A program made the translations under genes and the position numbers. From Flaveria trinervia (taxonomy: Eukaryota; Streptophyta; Magnoliopsida; Asterales; Asteraceae), in the NCBI GenBank assembly GCA_025506515.1, contig CM046442.1, forward strand, positions 17,458,443 through 17,522,442: a stretch of 64,000 nt of DNA. The letters run 5' to 3'. The notes below the pieces were generated by a model, which searched no databases, was not told the origin of the DNA, and saw nothing but the letters and a program-made list of their open reading frames with translations. Each line of letters opens with the position of its first letter. Within the stretch, counting starts at the first letter, position 1. Below are positions 32,430 to 44,120 of this stretch, piece after piece.

Positions 32430-35033
32430 TGTAAGGCCCCGTTCCCGAGACGCTTACAACTGGCCAATCATCGCTCATAAAACATATAATTTCGTTAACT
32501 TGATAAAAACATTGTAGTGAAAACATTTAAACACCCATTTCATTGCATTACAAAAGCTTTTGCAAAGTAATACATTGTTATCAAATCACAAAATACATGT
32601 TACATTTCAACATAAAAGCATTATAAATCTGGATACCATCCAAAAGAGCTGAGTAGTTGCCCCGTGCCATCCTCAGCAACCTTACCTGCCAACAAGAAAA
32701 TGCATAAAAAGTCAGCATTGCTAAGTGAGTTCTAGTTTTATAATTAAACATACTTTACTTTCATTAAAACCGTTCTTTACTTTTGCAAGTGATAACACAT
32801 TATTTGTACACATAGATAATATCATTATTATCTTCCTTTACTGTTCAACACATACTTTCCTTAACTCTTTCCTTCTTTATCACATTCTTTATCACTACCC
32901 GGATCAATGTCATCAGCTATGCCCCAAACAAATGGGGTATTGGGCCGAAGTTCAAAGTTGACTTCCACACTACACATAGCCTGGCACCAGCACCAGGGTA
33001 AGCGACAAAGATCCCAACTGTATACTACACCCCCAACATTATGCATAACTCGGGTACTGGGCCGAAGATCATAAATGACTTCCACACTGCACATAGCCTG
33101 GCACCATCACCGAGGTGAGTAATCACTATAAACCACTGTATACTACACCCCAACATTATGCATAACTCGGGTACTAGGCCAAAGATCATAAATGACTTCC
33201 ACACTGCACATAGCCTGGTACCAGCACCGAGGTGAATAATCACTATACAAATGGTCGGTCATAAAGATGGACCCCAGTGTGCATCCTTCTGGGGTAGCTA
33301 ACCCACACACTATTGAACTAACACCCTTCATTGGGCGTGTTTCCACATACAAGACTTGCAAGACTTACTTTAATTCCTCTCTTATTAATGCATGCACTTT
33401 ATCATTATGTTCTTTTTTTCATTATCTTCCACTTTACATTACATAATACTTTCCATTTCATTCATCAACATTCAATGTAAAGCCATGGGAAGATAAACAT
33501 ACATAACAGGAACATTAACATACACATACAACAACACCATACAAGGCATCATCATACATACATAACATACATTATGCATACCATCATGCAATAGCATCAG
33601 TCATACATCATAACATCATCATGCAATGCCCATCACATCATCTATGATCTCAAAAAGTCAACTTACATAGCCCCCGGGAACCTCCCAAGTCAAAGCCTAA
33701 ATTTCACTTTTTCCCCAAAAAGTCAGAAAATTTTCGAAGTGTTCATCCGCATTTCCTTTATTGTTCCTCCGTATTTCTTTTACTTCATCTGCATTTGTTT
33801 TTGTTCATCCGCATTTCTTTTTATTCATCCGCATTTCTTTTTATTCATCCACATTTCTTTTTGTTCATCCGCATTTCTTTTTACTCATCCGCATCTCTTT
33901 TTGTTCTTCCGCATTTCCTATGTTCTTCCGCATTTCATTTTACTCATCCGCATTTGCTCTTACTTATCTGTCAATGCTCATCCACATTAACGGTTCATCC
34001 GTATTTGTTTTTCAATCGCATGAACTTACTCATTCACATTAACTGTTCATCCACATTTGTTGTTCAATCGCATGAACTTACTCATCCGCATTAACTGTTC
34101 ATCTGCATCTGTTGTTCAATCGCATGAACTAACTCATCCGCAATAACTGTTCATCCGCATTTGTTGTTCAATCGCATGAACTTACTCATTCGTATTACTG
34201 TTCATCCACATTTGTTGTTCAATCGCATGAACTTACTGCTCCGCATTGACTTTCCATCCGCATTGACTTTCCATCCGCATTGACTTTCCATCCGTATTTG
34301 TCAACACTTAAGCAGTTTTTCTAAACTTAGGCATATGAACTACTATTTGGGAGCATGAGCAGCCTAGGGCACATTATTCAGCTTATTCAGTCCCCAAAAC
34401 CTCATCTATCATGTTCTAAGCTTAAATCAAGCATTCTAAGCCTTAGAAACACAACCACTACATCACCAAACATGAACATAACCCAACATTAAACCATACC
34501 AGCAACATACACACATTCAAACCTACCAGTATGAAACCCAGTTTTATAAAAACATACATTCATGCATTTCCAGCCCCAAAATCAATTAAAACATGTAAAA
34601 AGAGGGTTCTAGAACTCACCTTTGTAGCCTCTTGGGTATGATTTCCTTGAAAACCCATTTGCTGCAGGTTCAACACTTAAAACCTACCAAAAACGCACAC
34701 CCAAATACACACAAACATACATAAGCATACACCCGAGGATAAAACCAGTGAAGAACACTCAAAACCACGAATTCTTACCTTGCATTCGAACTTCTTCACC
34801 CTGTTCTTCAAGAACCGAAACTTTCTACTCTGCTACTCTCTCTCTCTCTATAAAATCCGAGAATTATGTGGGTGTGGAAAGAGTGATGGGCGGCCTTCAC
34901 CTTTTTCACCCACTTTTTCAAACTTTTTGTCCTTTTCACACTTTTACCCCTCAACTTAGGTAAAATATCTTTTCTTTCTTTTTTCTTCACTTTATTCTTC
35001 TTTATTTAACTATAAAAATAACCGGGTGTTACA
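32430..35033 (-). repeat. 3' LTR of the Tekay-type element
   Basis: 2,604 bp. Contains a ~120-bp unit (TACTACACCCCCAACATTATG.. GGGTACTGGGC..) about three times at 32890-33250, and a minisatellite at 33740-34310. No gene; the His/Phe/Ser-rich open frames in the minisatellite are translations of repeats. The adjacent pyrimidine run at 35034-35045 is the complement of a polypurine tract. Confidence 0.92.
33740..34310. repeat. TTCATCCGCATTTC minisatellite in LTR
   Basis: About ten ~19-20-bp units (TTCATCCGCATTTCTTTTTA) to 33960, then ~50-bp units pairing TTCATCCGCATTTGTTG with TTCAATCGCATGAAC, then TCCATCCGCATTGACTT units to 34310. The same array lies in the other LTR (39530-40065). Confidence 0.9.
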
Positions 35034-36198
35034 AGTCCACCCTCCTTATATAGGTTTCATCCCCAAAACCTATTATCCTCAAACAAACGTGGTAATGTTG
35101 TCCCGTCTCTTCTTCAGTCTCCCACATAGAATCGGATCCCTTTCTGTGCTTCCACCATACACGCACAAGAGGAACCACTTTATTCCTCAACCTCTTCTCT
35201 TTACGATCAATGATCGCCACTGGTTGCTCCACGTAGTTGAGCCATTCATCTACCTCGATATCCTCCAGTGGTACAACCATATCCTCATCTACTAAGCACT
35301 TCTCAAATGAGATACATGGAATGTCGGGTGGATTCCCCTTAACTCATCTGGTAACTCCAATCTATATGCCACATTCCTACTCTAGCAATGATTCGGAAAG
35401 GCCCTATGTATCTCGGGCTCAACTTGCCCCGCTTTCTGAACCGAATGATACCCTTCCAAGGTGAGACTTTCAACATAACCCTGTCACCCACCTGGAACTC
35501 AATCGGTCTACGTCGTTTATCAGCATACGACTTTTTCCTATCTTTAGCTGCCTTTATTAAGGCCTTGATCCTTTCTAGCTTCTCAGTCTTATCCTCGACC
35601 CCCTCGACGCTCCCTAGCTCTTTCTGACCAATATCACCCCAACACACGGGTGTTCGGCATTTCCTATCGTATAGCATCTCATAAGGGGGCATACCAATGC
35701 TGGAATGATAACTGTTGTTATATGAGAATTCAGCTAACGGTAAGTGGTCATCCTAACTTCCTCCAAAATCAATGACACACGCTCGAAGCATATCCTCCAG
35801 CGTCTGAATGGTCCTTTCTGACTGACCATCCGTTTGAGGATGATAAGCCATGCTAATATGCAACCTCGTCCCAATTGCACCGTGGAATTTCTTCCAAAAT
35901 TTAGATGTAAACCGGGTGTCACGATCAGACACAATAGACACCGGCACACTATGACGAGTTATGATCTCTGTAATAAAAAGATCAGCCAACCTCTCGGCTG
36001 AATATGTCTCGCGAATCGGTAGGAAGTGAGCACTCTTCGTCAAACGATCGACTAACACCCATATGGCATCATACCCTCGCGCGGTACGCAGCAGCTTCGT
36101 TATAAAATCCATGGTGATGTGCTCTCACTTCCACTCCAGTATATCCAAAGGTTGGATTTTCCATACGGCATCTGATGCTCAACCTTCACTTGAGCTTC
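35034..36198 (-). pseudogene. gypsy integrase core, C-terminus and chromodomain
   Basis: 35753-36112 holds the catalytic core: MDFITKLLRTARGYDAIWVLVDRLTKS (first Asp), VSIVSDRDTRFTSKFW (second Asp) and YHPQTDGQSERTIQTLE (Glu). 35339-35692 holds MPPYEMLYDRKCRTPVCW, a basic linker and the FQVGDRVMLKVSPWKG C-terminal block. 35029-35280 holds YVEQPVAIIDRKEKRLRNK and the WWKHRKGSDSMWETEEE block, a chromodomain of the type that guides chromoviruses to chromatin. Frame breaks at about 35730 and 35300. The HHCC N-terminus is absent. Confidence 0.87.
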
Positions 36199-36960
36199 AC
36201 CCCATACAAATCTTAAATCCTTACGGGTCAACCTAGTCGATGGGGAAACTATCTTAGAGAAGTCTTGAATAAATCTCTTGTAGTAGCCCGCCAAACTCAA
36301 GAAACTACGAATCTCGGATGGTGTCTTTGGTGACTTCCATTGCATCACCGCCTCCACCTTGTCGGGTCCACCATTATCCCAGCAGGATTCTCTACATGAC
36401 CCAAAAGTTGAACCTCGCGCAACCAGAATACGCACTTGGCGAATTTAGCATACAACCTCTCCCTTCTCAACATCTCCAACACCTCTCGAATGTGACCAGC
36501 ATGCTCATCCTCACTCTTGGAATAAATGAAGATATCATCGGTAAACACAATCATTGATTTATCCAACATTGGCCAACACACTCGATAAAAGCAGCTGGCG
36601 CGTTGGTTAAACCAAAAGACATACAAGAAACTCATAGTGTCCATAACACGTGCGAAAAACTATTTAGAAATATCTTGCTCCTTAACCTTCATCTGATGGT
36701 AACCAGGTCGAAGATCTATCCTCGAGAACCATCTGGAACCTTGGAGCTGATCGAACAGGTCATCGATCCTCGGCAATGGATACTGATCCTTGACCGTCAA
36801 CTTGTTCAGCTCTCAATAGTCAATAAACATCCTCATACCACTGCCTTCTTCTTCACGAATAAGACCAGAGCACTCCAAGGAGAGATACTCTGTCTTATGA
36901 ACCCCTTATCAAGCAACTCCTGCAGTTTCTCCATCAGTTCCTTCATCTCAGTCGGAGTCA
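36199..36960 (-). pseudogene. gypsy reverse transcriptase with deletion after it
   Basis: On the minus strand: an FIDY-stop-ELN block (TGA where Arg is usual), PLPRIDDLFDQLQG, a YHQMKV block, a stop near 36660, then TDDIFIYSKSEDEHAGHI (FTDD at about 36545-36534 in place of FVDD). The RT end (YYKRFIQDFSKI, LTRKDLRFVWGEA) runs to about 36205, where it jumps straight to the integrase segment VEHQMPYGK. Nearly all RNase H and the integrase zinc domain are gone, roughly 1 kb by comparison with family layout. Confidence 0.83.
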
Positions 36961-37540
36961 ACCGCTACGGTGCCTTAACAATAGGTAGGGCAACCGGTAT
37001 CAAGTCAATCTGGAACTCAATGTCGCGGTCTGGTGTCACTCCTAGTAAGTCTTCTAGGAACATCTCTGGGAAGCCACACACAACCTGTGCATCAGACAGT
37101 TGTGGTGTTGGCATATCCACATCCTTCACGTAGACCAAGTAGGCACTACACCCATGCCTCATGCACTTTCCTGACACCGCCATCAATATCGCCTTCGCAA
37201 TCGTAGTGACTCGATCACCGTAAACCGTCACTATACTCCAATCAGGGGCTGTTAATCGACCCATCTTCTTGTGACACACAAGATTCGCCTTGTAGTCTGC
37301 CAACCAATCCATTCCTCGGACTACGTCTAACCCGCCTAAGGTCATCACAAATGGTCTAACAGGAAACTTACGATCTTCTAGTTCTATGTCACAACCCTCT
37401 ATCATCTCATAAATCCTTGTAGACTCTCCTATGGTAATTGCTACATCAAAGGGCGCATCTACACTCCTACTACTAATAGGCAGTTTAGCACAGAAAGCAG
37501 AAGAAATAAAACTCATACTAACACCAAAATCAAATAACAC
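36961..37540 (-). pseudogene. gypsy aspartic protease, active site altered
   Basis: MLFDFGVSMSFISSAFC is the active-site region, where Tekay elements normally have D-S-G-A; here D-F-G-V, so catalysis is unlikely. The downstream ILGMDWL-type motif appears as VVRGMDWLADYKANLVCH. The end overlaps the start of RT (LLGVTPDRDIEFQIDLIPVA). One uninterrupted frame, the best preserved of this element. Confidence 0.8.
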
Positions 37541-37610
37541 GGAAGCAAGGGTTTGGTTACCAGATACGTACCTAACATGACATCGCGGTCCGTCCTAGCC
37601 TCCTCCTGTA

Positions 37611-37904
37611 TCAGCATGAAGACCCTGTGCTCACCCTCTGCCCTTCGGTTCTGGTCATCTTCCTGGCTCCAGAACTTTCTTCCCTTGGCTCCTTGCAGTC
37701 CCTACTTAAGTGACCCCTTCCACAGTAGTTATAGCACCGTACCACCCCACACTCTCTTGCCAGATGACCGGGCCTCCCACACTTGAAGCAGAGGTTTGAC
37801 CCCCACCTACACTCTCCAATATGCCATTTGGCACACTTACCACACTTTCTCGTCTCCGCACCGGACGAAGCTACACGCCGGTCATCCGTCCTGGCAACCT
37901 TCAA
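37611..37904 (-). pseudogene. gypsy gag C-terminus with zinc knuckles
   Basis: CGKCAKWHIGEC, CFKCGRPGHLAREC and CYNYCGRGHLSRDC in a row: a short knuckle, a canonical CCHC and a third with one extra residue between the first two Cys. This triple arrangement is typical of Tekay/Del gag. Only about 250 bp separate it from the primer-binding site, so the gag capsid domain is deleted. Confidence 0.82.
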
Positions 37905-38161
37905 CCTAATTACAGTGGCCAGTTGTGATTAGCCACTTACTTTACTCTTCATACCCCAAGCATTACTTATCCTGACTTCATCAGTATCCAAATCTACAAG
38001 CAGCACATAAACCACTTAACACGCGCACATAATACCGGTTAACCTTAAGAAAATACATTATGGCACACAACTACTCGGACTGGCATCCCTTCCCTTTCCG
38101 TCCCATTTTCAGTTTAAGTTTAGGTTTATTTTGAAAATTTACCCGTTTCACTTAAACTTCG

Positions 38162-38173
38162 GCTCTGATACCA
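38162..38173 (-). other. Primer-binding site, Tekay-type element
   Basis: Minus-strand TGGTATCAGAGC, three bases from the 5' LTR; initiator tRNA-Met complement. Confidence 0.95.
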
Positions 38174-38176
38174 ACT

Positions 38177-40789
38177 TGTAAGGCCCCGTTCCCGAGACGT
38201 TTACAGCTAGCCAATCATCGCTCATAAAACATATAATTTTGTTAACTTGATAAAAATATTGCAGCGGAAACATTTAAACACCCATTTCATTGCATTACAA
38301 AAGCTTTCGAAAAATAATACATTGTTATCAAATTACAAAATACATGTTAAATTCAAAACAAAAGCATTATCAATCTGGATGACATCCAAAAGAGCTGAGT
38401 AGCTGCCCCGTGCCATCCTCTGCAACCTTACCTGCCAACTGGAAAAAGCATAAAACGGCAACGTTGCTGAGTGAGTTCTAGTTTATAATAAAACATACTT
38501 TATTTTCATTAAAACCGTTCATTACTTTTGCATGTGATCACACATCATACGTACACATAGATAATATCATTATTATCTTCCTTTACTGTTCACCACATAC
38601 TTTCTTTAACAGTTTCCTTCTTTATCACATTCTTTATCACTATCTGGATTAGTGTCATCAGCTATGCCCCAAACAAATGGGGTATTGGGCCGAAGTTCAT
38701 AATTGACTTCCACACTGCACATAGTCTGTCACCAGCACCGAGGTAAGCGACAAAGATCCCAACTATATACTACACCCCCAACATTATGCATAACTCGGGT
38801 ACTGGGCTGAAGATCATAAATGACTTCCACACTGCATATAGCCTGGCACCAACACCGAGGTGAGTAATCACTATAAACCACCGTATACTACACCCCCAAC
38901 ATTATGCATAACTCAGGTACTGGGCCGAATATCATAAATGACTTCCACACTACACATAGTCTAGCACCAGCACTGAGGTGAGTAATCACTATACAAATGG
39001 TCGGTCATAAAGACGGACCCTGGTGTGCATCCTTCTGGGGTAGCTAACCCACACACCGTTGAACTAACACCCTTCATTGGGCGTGTTTCCACATACAAGG
39101 CTTGCAAGACACCTTTCATTGGCGTGTTTCCACACACTGTTGAACTAACACCCTACATTAATTCCTCTCTCATTAATACATGCACTTTATCATTATGTTG
39201 TTTTTTTTCATTATCTTCCACTTTACATTACATAATATTTTTCATTTCATTCATTAACATTCAACGTAAAGCCATGGGAAGATAAACATACATAACAGGA
39301 ACATTAACATACACATATAAAATCATCATACAGGGCATCATCATACATACATAACATACATCATACATACCATCATGCAATAGCATCAATCATACATCAT
39401 AACATCATCATGCAATTCCCATCACATCATCTATGTCCTCAAAAAGTCAACTTACGTAGCCCCCGGGAATCTCCCAAGTCAATGCCTAAATTTCACTTTT
39501 TCCCCAAAAAGTCAGAAAAATTTCTAAGTGTTCATCCGCATTTCCCTTTTTGTTCATCCGGATTTCTTTTACTTCATCCGCATTTGTTTTTGTTCATCCG
39601 CATTTCTTTTTACTCATCTGCATTTCTTTTTGTTCATCCCCATTTCTTTTTACTCATCCGCGTTTCTTTTTGTTCTTCCGCATTTCCTTTTGTTCTTCTG
39701 CATTTCATTTTACTCATCCGTATTTGCTCTTACTTATCTGTCAATGCTCATCCGCATTAACTATTCATCCGCATTTGTTGTTCAATCGCATGAACTTATT
39801 CATCCGCATTAACTGTTCATTCGCAATTGTTGTTCAATCGCATGAACTTACTCATCCACATTAACTGTTCATCCGCATCTATTGTTCAATCGGATGAACT
39901 TAGTCATCCGCATTAACTGTTCATTCGCATTTGTTGTTCAGTCGCATGAACTTACTCCTCTGCATTGACTTTCCATCCACATTAACTTTCCATCCACAGT
40001 GACTTTCCATCCGCATTAACTTTCCATCCACATTGACTTTCTATCCGCATTTGTCAACACATAAGCAGTTTTTCTAAACTTAGGCGTATGTACTTGGTTT
40101 GGGCGCATGAGCAGCCTAAGGCACACTATTCAGCAGATTCAGTCTCCAAAACCTCACCTATCATGTTCTAAGCTTAAATCATGCATTCTAAGCCTTAGAA
40201 ACACAACCATTACATCACCAAACATGAACATAACCCAACATCAAACCATACCAGCAACATACACACATTCAAACATATGGGTATGAAACCCAGTTTTATA
40301 AAAACATATATTCATGCATTTCCAGCCCCAAAATCAGTTAAAACATGTAAACAGAGGGTTTCTAAAACTCATATTTGCAACCTCTTGGGTATGACTTCCT
40401 TCAAAACCCGTTTGCTACAGGTTCAACACCTAAAACACACCAAAAACGCACACCCGAACACACACAAACATACGTAAGCATACATCCGAGGATAAAACCA
40501 GTGAAGAATACTCAAAAACCACGAATGCTTACCTTGAATTCGAACTTCTTCTTCCTGTTTTTCAAGAACCGAAACTTTCTGCTCTGCTACTTTTTCTCTC
40601 TCTCTCTCTAAAATCCGAGAATTGTGTGGGTTTGGAAAGAGTGACGGGCAGTCATCACCTTTTTCACCCACTTTTTCAAACCTTTTGTTCTTTTGATACT
40701 TTTACCCCTCAACTTGGATAAAATATTATTTCTATCTTTTTCTTCACTTTATTTTTCTTTCTTTGACTAAAAAATAACCAGGTGTTACA
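38177..40789 (-). repeat. 5' LTR of the Tekay-type element
   Basis: 2,613 bp, matching 32430-35033 throughout. Three ~120-bp units at 38640-39000, an extra short duplication of a CATTGGGCGTGTTTCCACA block near 39078-39130, and the CATCCGCAT minisatellite at 39530-40065. Confidence 0.92.
39530..40065. repeat. CATCCGCAT minisatellite, second LTR
   Basis: Same unit order as 33740-34310, with individual base differences and changed unit number in the TCCATCCGCAT part. Confidence 0.9.
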
Positions 40790-41394
40790 TATTTGAGGCC
40801 CCCCTTTCTCTCTCGATCAAAAAATAAACGTAAACCCCCAAATACTTTCTATATAAAAGTATAAACCATCAGGGATAGAACTTGCAAATTCCTGAAAGTT
40901 TGCGTAACCAAAACATAAACACCTTCACACTTTACAACTCTAATAGGAGATTTTTTAAGATTGTGGTATGATAAATTAGTTTAATTTATTGAGAATTAAA
41001 TAGTCATCCACGTATTTCCTATCAAAAGATTTCATGTTAGAAAATAAGTCAAAAAGCACATGGAGAGAATGTTAGGAATGGGATTGCTGGTGGCAAGAAA
41101 ATTGAATTAGGAGTGTTATGTAATACCAACCGTATAGATTATTATTAACTTAGTTATAATTTAAATAATTAAAACTTTTATCATTGATTATTGATTTATT
41201 TTACATTATATAATTAATAGTTGATAACTTGATGAGTTAAAGTAGGTTTATAGTTTTCAAACACATTATCGATCCTCAAATCATCCATCCGCTATATAAG
41301 TTAAAGTATAATTTTAACATGTCAGATGTAAGTTTATAAGTCTATCATAGTCCAATCCTAAATCATATAAAGGAATATGATTTTTCACTGATAA
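40790..41394. other. Non-coding AT-rich sequence
   Basis: Nothing recognised beyond AT-rich runs; no open frame of note. Confidence 0.5.
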
Positions 41395-41640
41395 GTTTTA
41401 TAAAAAAACTGCAAAGTTTAGATATTTTTAAGCCATAAATATATCGTTTAACTATTAAAATGCAAATGTCTAAACAATTTAAATAAGAGGGGTTAACCAT
41501 TCAAATACAAATGTCTGAACCATTCAGACATTTCATCATGAAACAAACAGTTTGAAATATTATGTGTTGAATCATTTAAACATTTAAATCATTAAAAGCT
41601 TGATTCAAGTACTACCAAACAACCCATTAACAACCGTGCA
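41395..41640. repeat. Possible MITE remnant with internal hairpin
   Basis: A perfect 11-bp inverted repeat AAATGTCTGAA / TTCAGACATTT with a 3-nt spacer at 41509-41533, flanked by repeated ACCATTCA and AATCATTTAAA words. Such CATTCAGA-rich foldback sequence is common in small plant DNA transposons. Ends not identified. Confidence 0.3.
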
Positions 41641-41814
41641 CTTGAATATTGTGTAACATCTTAAAGGGAAGTATAACAAATTCATTATTTATACCCATGC
41701 ATGGAAATAAGAATCAACACATCGTCAAATGTGCCTTAATTATATTATTATCGTCATATGCTTCAAATATTTTTAGCTCAACATTACGTCTTCCTCCATG
41801 CATAACTTCGACCC

Positions 41815-42326
41815 TTACTGTATCCTGCAAAAAAATTATTCCATCCCAATTAATAATATATATTGGTGTTTTTGCACATCTACTTGTGCAAGATATGAGC
41901 CAATTAAATAAAATGATGCAGTTTTATTATTGATACTTAACAAAGTCACAATATCATCTAGAAGTGCATATATATTCATACGTACTTGGAGCAATCGATG
42001 TTCGGGCTAATTGCGTAAGGGATGTTAAGGCCGCACTTTCCAGGAAGGCTGTTTGCATTGCTGAGATTGATACCGGAGTTGGATTGTAAAATACCCTTTA
42101 AGCAACTACATGCAGCTTGACGGTCAGGGGTTCATTTTGCAGCGTTATTGAGTCCTGTAATAGCACCACAACAAGCAGTTGGCACTGGACCGCCTTTTGT
42201 TAAGTACCCAAGGCATGGCGCCAAGCTACTCGCCACCTGACCACACGTAATAGCATTGGCATAGGGTGCTGCGACCACCATACAAACCACCACGATGCAT
42301 AAAACCATCAGTACTGTCCTCGCCAT
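41815..42326 (-). pseudogene. Type-1 non-specific lipid transfer protein, one nonsense codon
   Basis: Small secreted protein that binds lipids in a four-helix pocket; family roles are in cuticle and defence. Exon 1 (41986-42326) starts MARTVLMVLCIVVVCM, a 25-residue signal peptide ending PYANA, then ITCGQVASSLAPCLGYL. Intron 41825-41985 (GTACGTATG..TTTTGCAG, 161 bp, phase 2) precedes a 10-bp exon 2 ending in TAA, the usual 3'-terminal intron position in this family. All eight cysteines (C, C, CC, CXC, C, C) are in frame, and the mature length would be 91, normal for type 1. A TGA at 42132-42134 (codon 65) cuts it after the fourth Cys; one or two base changes from an open codon. Otherwise intact, so either a young pseudogene or a base error. 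Confidence 0.85.
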
Positions 42327-42423
42327 ATATTTTGTGTTTGTGCAACAAATTGTAAGAAACATATTCCAATTTGTGTGAGTTCTTAGAACTATTTTGGTGC
42401 TAGAAACCATCTCTATTGATACA

Positions 42424-42431
42424 TATTTATA
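42424..42431 (-). promoter_or_regulatory. TATA box of the nsLTP gene
   Basis: Minus-strand TATAAATA about 100 bp upstream of the ATG at 42326, a normal distance. Confidence 0.6.
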
Positions 42432-42659
42432 TTGTTGTGTTTGCATGCGTATGTGTGTATTGTAAGGTTATGATGTTTAATCTTGCCTAACTATGTGTGA
42501 TGTTACTTGTATTTGTTGCCACTGTTAGTGATCCATTGCAATCAATAATAATGATCGAATCTATATATTGATGGCTAGCAACCTAACCTAGCTTCGGACC
42601 ATACAAGAGTCTAGAGATAACACGAACTAATTAATCATTACTTTAGATCTAAAATAAGT

Positions 42660-44120
42660 GTTGTTTGTCTAGTTCGTTAAGATATATAATGGGTTAATTT
42701 TAATTTTATTTTCTTAAGACTTGACAAAAGTAATTATTTTCCTTTAAAATTTGACAAACATCAATTTTAGTTCAAAAGTTTTAAAGTAAATTACTATTTA
42801 CATTCCTAACGTTTGTCAAGTTTAACTACTTGAATCCTTGATGTTTAAATTCATCTATTTTCCTCCCTATGGTTTTATTTTTATCTCTATTTAAATACAT
42901 ATGACTAACATTGTTAGTGTTAATCTTAAAACCTTCGTTAAAAGACTAAAATGATCGATCAACTAAAAACTAATAAAATTTATGCATCCACCCACCCACC
43001 TCTTCTTCTTCAAATAACTAATTTTTATTTTTATTCACACTCACTTATCAATCATCACCACCACCACCATCACCACCATCACCGATGTTCCCCTACCTAC
43101 CGCACCTCCTCTCCTCCTATGTAGGCGATCATCGCCACTGCCACAATTTTCGCTGCTCCTTGCCTGAATTCACCCCCGATTTCTTCTATGACGTGACAGG
43201 AACTACCTTTCCAGTGGGTTCAAAGTAAGTCATCATGTTTGATTTTCTGCACATCAGGCCAACTCCGGCGTCCATGCTCGATCTGATGGAGGTGGGTCTG
43301 CGGGTGGTGGGGTTTATATGGTGGCAGAAGGGAAAAATTGTGATAGAGATGGGGGATGAAGGGTGGGGGAATTAGGGAAGAGTTGGTGGTGTTGATGGTG
43401 GGTTGACGAGCGGCTTTGGTGGTGCTAAGGTAGTGATGGTGCTAGGATTGTGGTGGTGACGAGCAACTATGGTGGTGCTAAGGCTATGGCAGTGACAAGC
43501 AGTTGTCAAGGTGAAGGGCGTTTTTGGTGGCGGTGACAAGCGACCTGAAGTGGAAGTGGTGGTGGTGATGCTGATAATGATAGAGATTAGGGAGAAGATA
43601 TAAAAAACGTGGTGGTGGTTGCGATGGGGATTGTTGTGGTGGCGTCGGCAGGTTGCGTTGGTGGTAATAAGGGAGGTTACGATAGTAGTGACAGGAGCTT
43701 TGTGGTGGCAGTGACAAAAGCTTATGGTGGTGGTGATATAGATCATGGAGGGGAGAGAGAAAGAGAAAAAGTGTGTGTTGTGTGCGCGTGCGTGTGTGTG
43801 TAAGATGAGAGAAAGAGTCTTTGTAGAGGTGGGTGGATACGAATTTTTATTTAGGGGTAGTTTTTTTTTTAATAAAAATTTAACAGAAAATCTATTGACG
43901 TTAGCATATATAAGATTCAAATAGATGAAAAAATGAAAAGTCGGGAGACATGGTGATGTTTTTAAACTTTAAGGATGCAAATAGTTAGTTTGAATGCAGA
44001 TTGAATGTAATCAAAGTTTTAATATTTGTTTCAATTTCGATCCAAAAGTTTTATTAGGTTGGATTTAATTTGAAACAATTATAAAACTTTAAGACCGAGT
44101 TTAAACAATTTATAAACTTT
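42660..44120. repeat. Possible foldback/MULE-like non-coding element, GGTGGT-rich
   Basis: The left arm (about 42720-43010, GACAAAAGTAATTATTTTCC.. CACCCACCCACCTC) and right arm (about 43820-44110, GAGGTGGGTGG..) are loosely inverted copies. The middle (43370-43760) is rich in GGTGGT on the plus strand. Long open frames here are simple-sequence translations. No transposase. Confidence 0.3.

Larger units (their letters stand above)
32430..40789 (-). mobile_element. Tekay/Del-type Ty3/gypsy chromovirus, internally deleted (8,360 bp)
   Basis: Two 2.6-kb LTRs (TGTAAGGCCCC..GGTGTTACA) flank a short internal region (35034-38176). On the minus strand it has an initiator tRNA-Met priming site, gag zinc knuckles, protease, RT, integrase and a chromodomain-like end, the gypsy order. 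The chromodomain, three knuckle-like motifs in gag and very long LTRs point to Tekay/Del. Most of gag, and RNase H with the integrase N-terminus, are deleted. Flanks are CATCT (left) and TATTT (right), differing by two C/T changes; a duplication decayed by cytosine deamination is possible but unproven. Confidence 0.88.

Noticed and set aside
33739..34094. Overlapping Phe/His/Ser-rich open frames in three frames
   Set aside because: All frames are open because the minisatellite lacks stops; the same is seen at 39410-39864.
33740..34310. Regular repeats that look like a CRISPR array
   Set aside because: Repeats and spacers are both repeated, the host is a plant, no cas genes exist, and the array lies inside an LTR.
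32430..40789. An integrated plant pararetrovirus (caulimovirid)
   Set aside because: Long LTRs, integrase and chromodomain are present, and no movement protein or transactivator is seen.
43372..43920. A 182-codon minus-strand open frame rich in Thr, His and Pro
   Set aside because: Translation of the GGTGGT tract; no start context, domain or splice signals.
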